Below are positions 31,108 to 42,789 of a stretch of 64,000 nt of DNA, one piece after another. The notes beneath the pieces were generated by a model. The model was given only the letters and a program-made list of their open reading frames with translations, was not told the origin of the DNA and made no database searches. Numbering within the stretch: the stretch's first letter is position 1; each line of letters starts with the position of its first letter. Made by a program: the position numbers and the translations under genes. This stretch comes from Astragalus membranaceus (lineage: Eukaryota; Streptophyta; Magnoliopsida; Fabales; Fabaceae), in the NCBI GenBank assembly GCA_039519185.1, contig CM076849.1, positions 111,233,806 through 111,297,805 on the forward strand. Reading direction: 5' to 3'.

Positions 31108-33870
31108 TGTCATACCCCAATTTTTATTTGAGTTACGCGCACCCGCCAGTCGTAACTGCGTGAGCTTCCCTTTCGCCCTTGCCATTTGGCATGCATTTTA
31201 ATCTTCAAAAAGGCCATTTATTGATCGTTATTAATTTTTGGCACCCAAAAAAAATCATTTTTATTAATTTTTGAGAATTTTAGGGAATAAAATAGTGCAT
31301 GTTTCAATATCTGCGGGTATTCAAATGAGAGCAAGTTAATTATTTTTGAACTAAACCAAGTCAAGGATGAAAAATACAATTTATTCTATCAAGGATAATT
31401 TTCGTATAATTTTTTGGAAGAAAATCGTAGTTCAAAATAATTAAAAGGCATTTTTCCCATTTTTATTGCATAAGAAAGCTGAAAAAGGACCATTAAATAT
31501 TCCCCGATTATTAAATGACAACTTTTATTGTCATGAATAATTAGAGGGATATTTTTATGGTGCCCAAAAATATGTGACACATTTTTAATAGGTGCACTAT
31601 CATTTGCATGCCCAAAAATTCAAAATTCAAATAGAAAGTACAAAGTGTCCTCAATAAGACAAAAGACCAAAAAGGAGAAGCAATTTCCCTCCCCATTTTT
31701 GTTGCCTTGGCCGAATTCCCTCTCTCTCTCTCTCCACAATTTCTTCCACACTCTTCTATTGTACAATTATTCCTTAAGAATATTCTTGTACTATCCTTAA
31801 ATCCTACCCATTTCATACACATCCCTAATTCCCACACACTCTCATGTAGACTCATACCCCTTTTTGTAAATGACACCATCCTCTCACACTAACTCCTTCA
31901 TAAGAAATTGCAAACTTACTTAAAATAGAACATCCCATTCCTATTCTACCCTTAACCCTAATTTCACCCAAGACCATATATAAGCCTACTCTCCCAAAAT
32001 ACAAGAACAAGTTCATTTTTACACAAAAAACCTCTACTTCCTCCTCCCTTGGTCGAACACCATCCTCTCCCTCACCTCATCTTTTTCAATTTCTTCACTC
32101 AATCATCCATTAAAACACCTTTCCTACACTAAATCTTCCATCCTTCTTGCATTCCTCTCAAAGTTTCACCTTCCAATTCAAGGATCAAAGGGGTTTTGCA
32201 TTCATTCATCTCATTTCCTTACTTATTCTAGCTTGGAGTTGAGGTATACTTTAAAACCTAGCATCATCTTCCAATTTTAGCATCAAAGATGTAAATCATC
32301 ACTTCATTTTGGCATCCCATTGCATTTTAATGTCATAATGTTAGCATAGTTGTTGTTGTTGAGTGAGAGTTGTATTTCAAGTATCTTGACAAACACTTTG
32401 GGAGGTTTGGGTGCTTGGAATGCTTCTCTCCTTTAGAATAAATTGTGTGTTGTTGTTATTTCACTCATTTCTTGTTGTTTTGATGAATAAAATGATGATT
32501 TGCAAATAAGTAATTGTTTTGAAACAATTTTTGGTTTTGTGTTGACGATTTGGTAAGAGGATTTGACACCTATGCACTTGTGCATATCCCAAGTGTCAAA
32601 GATTACCTAAAGGGATTCAACACCCTAATTGCCTAAACTTGTCAATTTAGTCTTAAGACTTGCCTATGATCTTGCATGAGGCAAATGCCCCTTTTAATTT
32701 ATTCCTTCCATGTGGTTGATTGAAGAAATGTATTAGACATTGATGACATCAAAAATATACCACATGGGTGCTTATGTCTAATGTTGATGTGAAATCCTTA
32801 GGGTTTTGCAAGTGATTAATTAGAAGTTTGATATCACTTGTGCTTTGAAATGCCTTTGCCTATTCACATATTGTGTCATAAATGCCTAGTTAGGTTCATC
32901 CCATTGCCTAGCATCTTCAATAAGATGTGCAACTTAGGTTCATTTTCTTGCCCATTCATGCATTTTTGCCAAAATATTCAACTTGGGTTCATTCCTTGCC
33001 TATCTATGTATCGTGTCATAATGTGTGTAGTCTAGGTCCACTTTCAATCAAAAGCTTTTTCAAGCATCAAAATCATTCCCTAAACAAGAATCAATCCAAT
33101 TGCGAAAACTCTTCAAAATCAAACTTTGTTAGTAGTCTTGCGAAGCCTTTGCTTGCATGATTATTAACAATGAGGTACTAGTGGCGATCACTTGGAGCCT
33201 TTGCTCAATTGATCATCATGAATGCCTAATTTACCTAAAGATTTTCACTAAATCAAAAACTTTGTTAGTAGTCTTGCGAAGCCTTTTCTTGCATGATTAT
33301 TAACAATGGAGTGCTAATGGTGGTCACTTGGAGCCTTTGCTCAATTGATCATCATAAAAGCTCAATTTTCACAATTAAACAAGATAAAAAACAAAAACCT
33401 TTTTCTAGACAACCCAGAACTACATAGCTTTGAATTCTCCATCGCACCGGAAGATACGTAGGAGCGGATACTCTCCGTCAAGCACAACAAACCCAAAACA
33501 TTTTTCCTTTCAAAAACCAAACACTTTTCCAAAATAAAACATTTTTCAAAAACAAGAACTACGTTGCTTTGAATTCTCCATCGCACCAGGAGATACGTAG
33601 GAGCGGATACTCTCCGTCAAGCGCGAAAACTAAAGATTTTTCATTAAGTCATTCATCAACAAACGAGGTAAAAACAAAGCATTTTTCCGAATCAACTTTG
33701 CAAATCACATATTTAATTAAGGTAACCCTTCTTTGAAGGGACGTTATGGGGTGCTAATACCTTCCCCATACGTAATTAGACCCCCGAACCCAAATCTAAT
33801 GGTTCCAAAGACCATTGCTTTCCAAAAAAGGTTTTTTCGATGTTTTACCTTTAAAAAATATCGGTGGCGA
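31108..33870 (+). repeat. Left (5') LTR of element E, incomplete
   Basis: The LTR begins TGTCATACCCC and matches the right LTR closely. It lacks about 115 bp near its start, about 500 bp in the middle (joint near 32,490) and the last about 53 bp. Homology with the right LTR stops at GGTGGCGA at 33,870. Small ORFs in this stretch also occur in the right LTR and are not genes. Confidence 0.85.
31976..31984 (+). promoter_or_regulatory. TATA box in left LTR of element E
   Basis: ATATATAAG lies in a CCATATATAAGCC context and is conserved in the right LTR. It fits an LTR promoter with transcription starting about 30 bp downstream. Confidence 0.65.
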
Positions 33871-35219
33871 TTCCATTGCATTCTCACATTATCATGTTGC
33901 ATTCTTGTGTATTTATCCCTTTTTCTTCTATGTTCGCTTCTTGCTTAAAGTGGTAGATAGTCTCTCCTCTTATCCTCTTTGCTTATATGCTTCTTTCTTT
34001 CATGCATACCCCCAATCTTATCATGTTCCCTCTTCTTTGCTCCCTTTCTTTGAGGTAAGTTCATGCATATTCCCCAATTCTATTATGTCCCCTCTTCTCG
34101 GCTCCTTTTCTTTGAGGTAAGCAATGCGTGTAATTATTGTTGACTTCTTAGGATGGTTTGTATATTGAAATGATGTATGCATGTTGAACCCTAGGGTAGA
34201 CGACCTTTTTGTCTGGACTGTTCATGGTTTTTCTTGTAGGTGGGGAAGGGTAGTTATTTCTAGGTGTTGTGCCCTCAACACACACTTCACACCCTATACT
34301 TGTGAGCATTGAGTGGGGCCTAAAACCCAAGGTCTGAACAAAAACCTAGGAGAGTGGGAACAATTAGTGACTGCCATTCGTAGACCTTTGTCTGTATGGC
34401 TCTCATGAAAGTTTCGCCCAAGAGTGCGCTTTGTCATGATGCCTCACACTCGGTAGCTTTCTACGATTGTGGGTGTCATCATGAGAGAGACTTTATCTCT
34501 TGGTTGCCATTGTGAGGAAGTGATTAGAACCTACATGGGAGGATTACCCTTTTCGTCGACTCTAGACCCTAGGATTCCCACCCTTTGAAGGACACGGGGG
34601 CACGCCTTTGTTTGTTTGCATTAGCTTAGGCATTCCTTTTTCTCAAACTCTATTTCAAAATTGTAAAAAGTAATTTTCTTTTCCCCTCATAAACACCTAC
34701 ATGAGGTGGCATGTAGCGTGTATCTTTGAAAATGTTCAAAGTACCACCAATAACCTCATTTTCTTACCCTTTTTCCATGTAAATAACACATCATTTCGCA
34801 TTCACATCATTTTGAACCATTGCATTTGCACCTGGCAAAATTTTAAAAAAAAACTTTCATCATTTGCATTCTTCATGCATTAAAGTTTGTTTGCCGGAAA
34901 TCGCAACATAACACCGAACCTTGTCACAGGGGTGTAAGAAGCAATATGGAATCAAAAGTTTGTTTTGTTTATTGCTTCCAACCTCGTTGCAACCAAAAAT
35001 TTAAAAAGGAGAAGTGTTAGAGCTTTAAACTTACACGCCTATGACAAGACGAGTTGCACCGCGATTCCCGGCACCAAAACAAATATAAAATCATACATAT
35101 TGCATTGCATTTGCATTCATTTATGTGATTCTCGCGCTCATGAATTGTGTTCCATCAATAAAAAAAAGGGCAAGCTGGTTCGCCAACATTGATACCTGAC
35201 TCGTCTGCAAGCAAGGCTC
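33871..35219 (+). other. Element E leader between LTR and gag
   Basis: About 1.35 kb carries no ORF of note. It should begin with the PBS, but the sequence after 33,863 (TGGCGATTCC) only loosely resembles one and merges with the LTR. The extra ORF1 that many Ogre elements carry upstream of gag is not seen here. Confidence 0.6.
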
Positions 35220-38200
35220 ATGGCAACTAACCAGAATGACCCGGACTGTCCTGTTATTGAAGACTTAGGAAGTGGTGAATCGGACCATGGTAACCCAACT
35301 GCCGAGGTTCCCAATCCAGAGCAATTGGCTCAGGAGGATCGGGAATTGAGAACGAAAATTGGGGCAATGGAAACACAGATGACTGAAATGATGGGGATAC
35401 TACAAGCTTTGAGGAATGGAACTGCCGCTGAAAATCCCGCCGTCACTACCGAAGTTGCTGTCGCTCTCCCTCCTCCGAGTCTTGAGACTGTTACCTTTGC
35501 TCATACTTCAGGGACCAACAACCAGAGCCAACCAGCCATGCATAGGATGCCTTGGGGACTCCCACCCGGATACACAACTCCAGAAGCCGAGGCTAATGCA
35601 GGAAGTAATCCCCCTAGGGTTGCAGAGCAAGTCCAACCCATCTCAGCCGCAAACAGTGGTGGAACGGGAACGCCTTAGGTCCAAATTCAGATTCCTATTC
35701 CGCCGGGAACTCCGTTTGGCTTTCATTCTCCAGCAACGGTCCATCCCCAAGTTCAGGGACCAATTCCTGGGAATACCACTCACTCACGTGACCCACACGT
35801 GAACCCAGCCGTAGTGTCGATGAGTAATCCTCACTACGGTGTGAATGGTTTTCCTCAGAACTATCCTGCTGAAACTCCTCAAGCTAGAGACAGGTATCAT
35901 ATGTTAGAAGAGCGCTTAAGAATGATTGAAGGGTCGAGCTCTAGAGCAAGAGAAGCTAGTGATCTGTGTCTCATCCCTGATGTGGTTTTACCTCCTAAAT
36001 TCAAAGTGCCTGACTTTGACAAGTACCGAGGCGCGACTTGCCCTAAAAGCCATCTGACCATGTACTGTAGAAAAATGGCTACACATTCTCATGATGACAA
36101 GTTGTTGATCCATTATTTCCAAGAGAGCCTTGCTGGGGCATCTCTCAACTGGTACATGCAGCTAGAACCATCCCATATCCATTGTTGGAAGGACTTGGCT
36201 GATGCCTTCCTCAGACAGTACCAGTACAATACGGATATGGCGCCTGACAGAACACAGTTACAGAGCATGGCAAAAAGAGATAATGAGTCATTTAAGGAGT
36301 ATGCCCAGCGGTGGAGGGCTTTGGCTGCACAGGTGACACCCCCTTTGTTGGAGAAAGAACTGGTGTTCATGTTCATGGAAACCCTGCCACCGTTATACTA
36401 TGATCAGTTGATCGGCAGCGTATCTTCCAACTTCTCAGACATGGTAATCATCGGTGAGAGACTAGAAAATGGACTGAGAAGCGGCAAGATTGCCCATGGT
36501 TCCGCAGCTACAACCACCCACAAGAAGCCGTTCTCTGGATTTTCGAAGAAGAAAGAAGGAGAGACCAACACCATTACCATAAGCCCACCTTATCAACCAC
36601 AAAATATCCCTGTCCCCACTCAAACACAACCAACCCGTCCACCACAAAGTAACTACCACAAAAACTACCAAGACAAAAAACAGACCACCTTTGATCCCAT
36701 CCCCATGTCCTATACTGACCTTTTCAGCTATCTTGCCACAAACAAGCTCATCAATACCAGACCCATGAAACCAGTCCACCCACCCTACTTCCGAGGCTAC
36801 AATCCCAATATTACCTGTGCATTTCATGAAGGGGCAGTTGGACACGCTGTTGAGGACTGCAAGGCCTTTAAAATTGTAGTGCAAGATCTGATTGATACCA
36901 AAGGGATAACCTTCAAACAAGAAAGCCCAAGCATCACAAATAATCCGCTGCCTGGTCATGAGAAACCTGCAACCAATGCCATCCATGATATGGGGGGCCA
37001 ATCCTTAATCAGAACTGTGGAGTGTATCCAGACACCTTTAGAGGTTATTCATGCAGAGCTGTGCAAGTTCGGGGTCATCAAGAGAGGTTGTACTCAGAAA
37101 GAAGTCTGTGTTGATGTTAATTGTGCTGGGGCATGTGAGGCCTTCAAGACAGTTTTGCATGACCTATTGGATCGTCATATAATCCAAATGGGTGTGCAAA
37201 AGAAAGAGGAGGATGTGCTGACTTTCCAATCAGATAAGAATAGAAATGTTCAGAAACCTATTGAGGTCCCGTATAGCCGAAAGCCGATCGTGGAGAGACC
37301 TAAGACCATTGTGATTCCTGCCCCAGCTCCTTATCAAAAGAACAGTGATGTTCAATGGAGCTATGGGGTGTCAATTCCAATTCAGAAGCCTCAAGTTGTT
37401 CCCGATGTCACAAACATTGCGGGAAGCAGTGGAGTCACTAGAAGCGGACGTGTTTATGTCCCCGAAGTCCTGAAAGAAGGTCCCTCAAAGGAAGATGAGG
37501 AAAGGATTCGCAAAGGTAAGGGTATAACACAAGAGCCCAAGGAAAGTAGGAAGGTGTCAGAGCAAGAAGCCACAGAATTTTTGAAGATCATGCGGCAGAG
37601 TGATTACAAAGTGGTGGACCAGCTGCACCACACTCCTGCAAAGATCTCTATCATGTCCCTACTGCTCAATTCTGAGGCCCACCGTGCAGCTCTAATGAAA
37701 GTATTAAGTGAAGCCCATGTAGCCCAGAACATCACTGTTGACCAGCTCGATGGCATCGTAGGGAATATTGTTGCATCCAATTATATTACCTTTACTGACG
37801 ATGAGCTCACCCCTGAGGGGAAGGGGCATAATCAGGCACTTCACATTTCAGTTAGATGTGGTGAATATACACTCTCTCGGGTCCTCATCGACAATGGATC
37901 CTCTTTGAATGTCATGCCCAAATATACTATGAGCAGACTAGATGTAGACTGTTCGTATATGAAGCCTAGCTCAACACTAGTTAGGGCATTTGACGGATCC
38001 AAGAAGGAGGTTATGGGAGAAATGGAGTTCCAGATGCAGATAGGGCCAGAAGTATTTTATGTGAATTTTCAGATCATGGACATTGCATCATCCTACAGCC
38101 GTCTCCTGGGGAGACCCTGCATTCATGCTGCCGGCGCTGTTCCTTCATCCCTCCACCAAAGGCTTAAGTTTGTAGTCGACGACAAGCTGATAGTCGTTTT

Positions 38201-38225
38201 ATTGAGAAGAAGAGTTCATAATTAG
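35220..38225 (+). pseudogene. Element E gag and aspartic protease, with one internal stop
   Basis: The frame opens at 35,220 (MATNQNDPDCPVIEDLG). It contains a heptad-like stretch (REL...IGAMETQMTEMMGIL) and meets a single TAG at 35,676-35,678, after which the same frame stays open to 38,225. The second part has the gag domain (FKVPDFDKYRGATCPKSHL, FQESLAGASLNWYMQL, ETLPPLYYDQLIGSV), a C/H cluster (CAFHEGAVGHAVEDC) and the protease with LIDNGSSLNVMP near residue 696 of the 808-aa part, where DNG stands in for the usual DTG or DSG. The last ten residues are frameshifted. Gag builds the particle and the protease matures it. The region 35,679-35,798 is open in the same frame. Confidence 0.87.
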
Positions 38226-38765
38226 CAAGCCCCATCCTTCTCAATACATTGAGGCTGCAGAGGAGTCACTTGAATCTGCCTTTCAGTCGCTGGAAATTGC
38301 AAATGCTGCTTTCGTGAGGGAAGAAGCCCCATTACCTGCACCAAAGATATCAAACGCTGCTATCATGGTAGCCAAGTTCATGTTGAAAAATGGTTACCAG
38401 ATTGGAAAAGGGTTGGGAAAGTCCGAGCAGGGAATTCTGGCGCCGGTTCAGCTGCGAGAGTACAAGGATAGGCGTGGGTTAGGATATTGGCCCACTCAAG
38501 CTGATAAGAAGAGAATGGCTGAGGAAAAGGGAGAAAGGAGGCTAGCTAAGCTTCAGGGGCGGGAACCAAGCTTGAAGAAGGTTCCTATCTATGATCTCTC
38601 CCAGAGCTTCAGGAGCGCGGGTATGCTGGACCCCAATCAGGTGGCCGTCATTGAGGAAGAATCAGTTATGGAAGACAAAGGTGTGGACTTGGTGCGTTGC
38701 AGTGCTGCAGATGAAGAGCTTGATAATTGGAGGATCATTGATTTCCCTATTATTTTCATTCCAAA
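38215..38765 (+). pseudogene. Element E G-patch segment downstream of protease
   Basis: After a frameshift near 38,205-38,215, a new frame runs with EAAEESLESAFQSLEIAN and then MVAKFMLKNGYQIGKGLGKS. The spaced glycines and following GILAPVQL, GLGYWP fit a G-patch, a nucleic-acid-binding motif. G-patch segments after the protease are known in this lineage and in some animal retroviruses. The longest ORF with a Met starts at 38,314, but the coding sequence clearly begins earlier. It runs to 38,765, where a probable splice donor lies. Confidence 0.75.
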
Positions 38766-38944
38766 GTAATGATTTTGCAATGCAAATTCTTTGGCTCTGC
38801 CCAAGGTCTTAGAATATTTCATAAGGGCATGCATGTTTTTTCCTTCGAATATCATCTATCAATAAAATTGCTTTTCATTATCACGTGTCTTCGTCTTGTG
38901 TTTCTATTTTGCTTGTTCATTTCTTTCTATTCCTGCAAATGCAG
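38766..38944 (+). other. Probable intron of element E (Ogre-type)
   Basis: The donor-like GTAATG at 38,766 and acceptor TGCAG at 38,944, preceded by a T/C-rich tract, bound 179 bp that contain in-frame stops. The reading frames on the two sides are in phase if it is removed. Ogre-type elements are known to carry an intron between protease and reverse transcriptase that is only partly spliced. The exact borders here are my reading. Confidence 0.6.
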
Positions 38945-39124
38945 ATCTAAAATGAATATCTTTGAAAATAATGATGCCAACGGTTCATATGTTAATTTTG
39001 ATCACCCCGTTAATCAAGCTGAGGAGGCTGTTGAGGATGACTGGGAAACTCCTCCAGAATTGATGAAAATGGTTGAACAAGAGGAAAAGGTTATTCAGGC
39101 GCATGGGGAATCTGTTGAGATAAT
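38945..39124 (+). pseudogene. Element E pol segment between intron and MITE
   Basis: A short acidic segment includes MNIFENNDANGSYVNFD and EEAVEDDWETPPELMKMV. It precedes the reverse transcriptase in this lineage. It ends at the MITE. Beyond the MITE the frame at 39,513 continues in phase once the 388 bp plus one 3-bp TSD are discounted. Confidence 0.7.
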
Positions 39125-39512
39125 CACTACAAGAATTTCGCCCATTTCCGGCGGATTAAATCCGCCAGTAAATTACCGGCGGATTTTGGGCGTTACCGGC
39201 GGATTTAATCCCCCGGTAAATTACCGGCGGATTTTGAGGGTTACCGGCGGAATTGTTTTGCGTAAATTTTTTTTTTTTTAAAATAATCCGCCGGAAATGG
39301 CTATTACCGGCGGATTTTTAAAATTTTTTTTTATTATTTTTTTTAAAAAATCCGCCGGTAACGCACATTACCGGAAATTACCGGCGGAAAATCCGCCGGT
39401 GACCGTTACCTGCGGATGAATTTCCGGCGGACAAAATCCGCCTGTAATGTCGTCGATTTTGGCCATTACCAGCGGATTTTGGCCGCCGGAAATGTACGAA
39501 ATTCTTGTGGTG
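39125..39512. mobile_element. CACTA-type MITE (388 bp) in element E pol
   Basis: The ends CACTACAAGAATTTCG and CGAAATTCTTGTGGTG are inverted repeats with one mismatch, flanked by the 3-bp TSD AAT (39,122-39,124 and 39,513-39,515). The interior is filled with inverted copies of CCGGCGGATTT, the subterminal-motif style of CACTA elements, with T-rich spacers. There is no coding capacity. It is unrelated in motif to the large CACTA element at 10,408, so it must rely on another transposase family member. Confidence 0.92.
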
Positions 39513-42500
39513 AATTAACCTAGGCACGGAGGATAGTAAGAAGGAAGTAAAGGTGGGTACTTCAATAAAGGAAAGTGAGCGCAAGAAGCTAATCGAACTC
39601 CTGCATGACCATGTTGATGTCTTCGCATGGACTTATCAGGATATGCCGGGGTTAGATACTGACATAGTGGTGCATAAGTTGCCGGTCAAGCCAGAATGTC
39701 CTCCGGTAAAGCAGAAGCCGAGAAGAATGAAGCCAAAAATGTCCTTAAAGATCAAAGATGAGGTGAAAAAGCAGTTTGACGCCGGGTTCCTAGCGGTAGC
39801 CAAGTATCCGCAATGGGTTGCTAACATCGTTGCGGTTCTAAAAAAGGACGGGAAAGTTAGAATGTGCGTTGATTACAGATATCTGAATCGTGCTAGTCCC
39901 AAAGATGATTTTCCCCTGCCCCATATTGATGTCTTAGTGGATAGTACGGCGCAGCATTCACTGTTCTCCTTCATGGATGGGTATTCAGGGTATAACCAGA
40001 TCAAGATGGCTCCTGAGGATATGGAGAAGACAACTTTCACAACTCTTTGGGGAACATTCTGTTACAGAGTCATGCCATTCGGGTTGAAGAACGCCGGTGC
40101 TACCTATCAAAGGGCTATGGTCACATTATTTCACGACATGATGCACAAAGAAATAGAGGTCTACGTGGACGATATGATCGCAAAGTCTAAAACTAATGAG
40201 GAACTTATTGTCAATTTGCAAAAGCTCTTCGAGGGGTTGAGAAAATTCAAGCTCAGATTAAATCCTGCCAAGTGTACCTTTGGCGTGCGATCAGGAAAGT
40301 TGTTGGGATTCATCGTCAGCCAAAAGGGGATAGAAATCGATCCAGACAAGGTGCGTGCGATTCTTGAGATGCCAGTTCCTAAAACAGAAAAAGAGATTCG
40401 GGGTTTCCTTGGAAGACTGAACTACATCTCTAGGTTCATATTCCAATTGACTGCCACTTGTGAACCAATCTTCAAACTATTGTGCAAGAATCAAGAGACC
40501 AAATGGAATGATGATTGTCAAGAAGCATTTGAAAAGATCAAGAAATATCTTCAGAATCCACCTATCTTGATGCCTCCTGTACCCGGCAGACCTCTGATCC
40601 TGTACCTAACCGTGCTAGACAGCTCAATGGGTTGTGTGTTAGGGCAACATGATGAATCCGGGAAGAAAGAGCATGCCATTTACTATTTGAGCAAGAAATT
40701 CACTAACTGTGAAACAAGGTACTCGCTGCTAGAAAAGACTTGTTGTGCTTTAGCTTGGGCTGCTCATCGTTTGAGGCAGTACAGGCTAAGTCGCACTACT
40801 TGGTTGGTATCTAAAATGGATCCTATCAAGTACATCTTCGAGAAGCCCGCACTTACAGGGAGACTTGCCCGTTGGCAAATGCAGTTATCAGAATATGATC
40901 TCCTATATGTCACTCAGAAAGCAATTAAAGGTAGTGCGCTGGCCGAGTACCTGGAACACCAACCCGTTGAAGATTATCAGCCTATGCAGTATGACTTTCC
41001 AGATGAAGATATCATGGCCTTGTTTGAAGAAGGGAAATCCCCGGAAGATGAAAGATGGAGAGTGGTGTTTGATGGTGCCTCCAACATATATGGGCACGGA
41101 GCCGGGGCAGTGCTGATTTCCCCTGATAATCGTTTCATTCCGTTCACTGCCAGACTAAGCTTCTACGTCACCAATAATATTGCTGAATATGAGGCATGTA
41201 TTCTTGGTATCCAGGCAGCCATTGATTGGAAAGTTAAGAGACTTGATGTGTATGGAGATTCAGCTCTAGTCATTCACCAAGTGAATGGTGATTGGGAGAC
41301 CAGGGACTCCAAGTTGATCCCTTACCGAAATTACATTCTAGAGTTGGTTGAGCCTTTTGAGGAAATCACATTTCAGTATCTTCCTCGCAATGAGAACCAG
41401 TTGGCTGATGCGCTAGCCACTTTGTCTTCAATGTTCAATATCAACTACGACAAAAGCTTGACTCACATCAAGATTCAGTATCGAGATTTTCCAGCACATC
41501 ATTACTGCGCGGCAATTGAGGAAGAGTCTGATAACAAGCCCTGGTATCATGACATCAAGCAGTACATCTTGAACAGAGAGTACCCTCCTGGAGCGTCAGA
41601 GAATGACAAGAGAACCCTCAGAAGATTGTCAAGGAATTTCTTTTTGAACGGTGAAGTTCTATACAAGAGGAATTATGATATGGTCCTCCTGAGGTGTGTG
41701 GCAGAAGAAGAGGCAACAAAAATCATGAAAGAAGTCCATGAAGGCTCATTTGGGGTTCATTCCAGTGGGCTCACTATGGCAAGAAAAATCTTAAGAGCTG
41801 GCTATTATTGGTTGCGAATGGAATCAGATTGCTATAGTTTCGTGAGAAGATGTCACAAGTGCCAAATCTACGCTGATCACATTCATGTGCCACCTGCTTC
41901 CCTAAATGTCCTGATTGCATCCTGGCCATTCTCAATGTGGGGCATGGACGTCATAGGTCCTATCGAGCCTAAGGCATCAAATGGGCATCGCTTCATCCTG
42001 GTCGCTATTGATTACTTCACCAAGTGGGTTGAAGCTGCTTCATACTCCAGCATCACTAGCTCTGTGGTTGCTAAATTCGTAAAGAGAGATCTGGTTTGTC
42101 GCTATGGGCTTCCAGACAAGATTATCACAGATAATGGCAGCAACTTGAACAGTAAGATGATGAAAGAGTTATGCGAGGACTTCAAAATCCAACATCATAA
42201 TTCTTCTCCATACCGTCCCAAGATGAATGGGGCAGTCGAAGCAGCCAATAAGAATATCAAGAGGATCGTGCAAAAGATGGTAGTAACCTACAGAGATTGG
42301 CATGAGATGCTTCCTTTCACTTTGCATGGGTATCGTACCTCAGTGCGTACTTCAACCGAGGCAACTCCTTTCTCTTTGGTGTATGGGTCGGAGGCAGTCC
42401 TCCCTATTGAAGTTGAGATACCCTCCTTACGGGTGCTGATGGGAACCAAGTTGGAAGAAACAGAATGGGTCCAGGCTCGTCTGGATCAGCTGAATCTCAT

Positions 42501-42789
42501 TGAGGAGAAAAGAATTGCTGCCCTGTGTCATGGCCAGTTGTATCAACAAAGGATGAAGACAGCTTTCGACAAGAAGGTTCGTCCCCGAGAATTCAGCGAA
42601 GGAGACCTTGTACTCAAGAAGATCCTGCCTATTCAGAGTGACCCCCGTGGGAAATGGACTCCTAGCTATGATGGACCATATGTGGTAAAGAAAGCCTTTT
42701 CTGGAGGAGCATTGATACTCACCAACATGGATGGTGAAGAACTCAGAAACCCAGTCAATTCAGATTCAGTCAAGAAATATTACGCCTGA
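39513..42789 (+). CDS. Element E polymerase: RT, RNase H, second RNase H, integrase
   Basis: The frame from 39,553 is 1078 aa and open, and sense codons extend back to the MITE. RT: DYRYLNRASPKDDFPLP near 107-123, MPFGLKNAGATYQ at 174-186, catalytic YVDD at 204-207. The first RNase H follows (about 345-470). A second, archaeal-type RNase H has Asp 507 (FDGAS), Glu 545 (NIAEYEA), Asp 569 (YGDSA) and Asp 619 (LADAL). Integrase: His 729, His 736, Cys 767 and Cys 770 in the zinc domain; Asp 799, Asp 860 and Glu 896 for catalysis with 35 residues between the last two. A stop follows YYA. All catalytic residues I know to look for are present. The gene is cut off from gag by the MITE and upstream damage. 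Confidence 0.92.

Noticed and set aside
32838..33160. Small ORFs in element E's left LTR, repeated at 46,721-47,043
   Set aside because: Both copies are LTR sequence. The ORFs have no domain and are in untranslated LTR regions.
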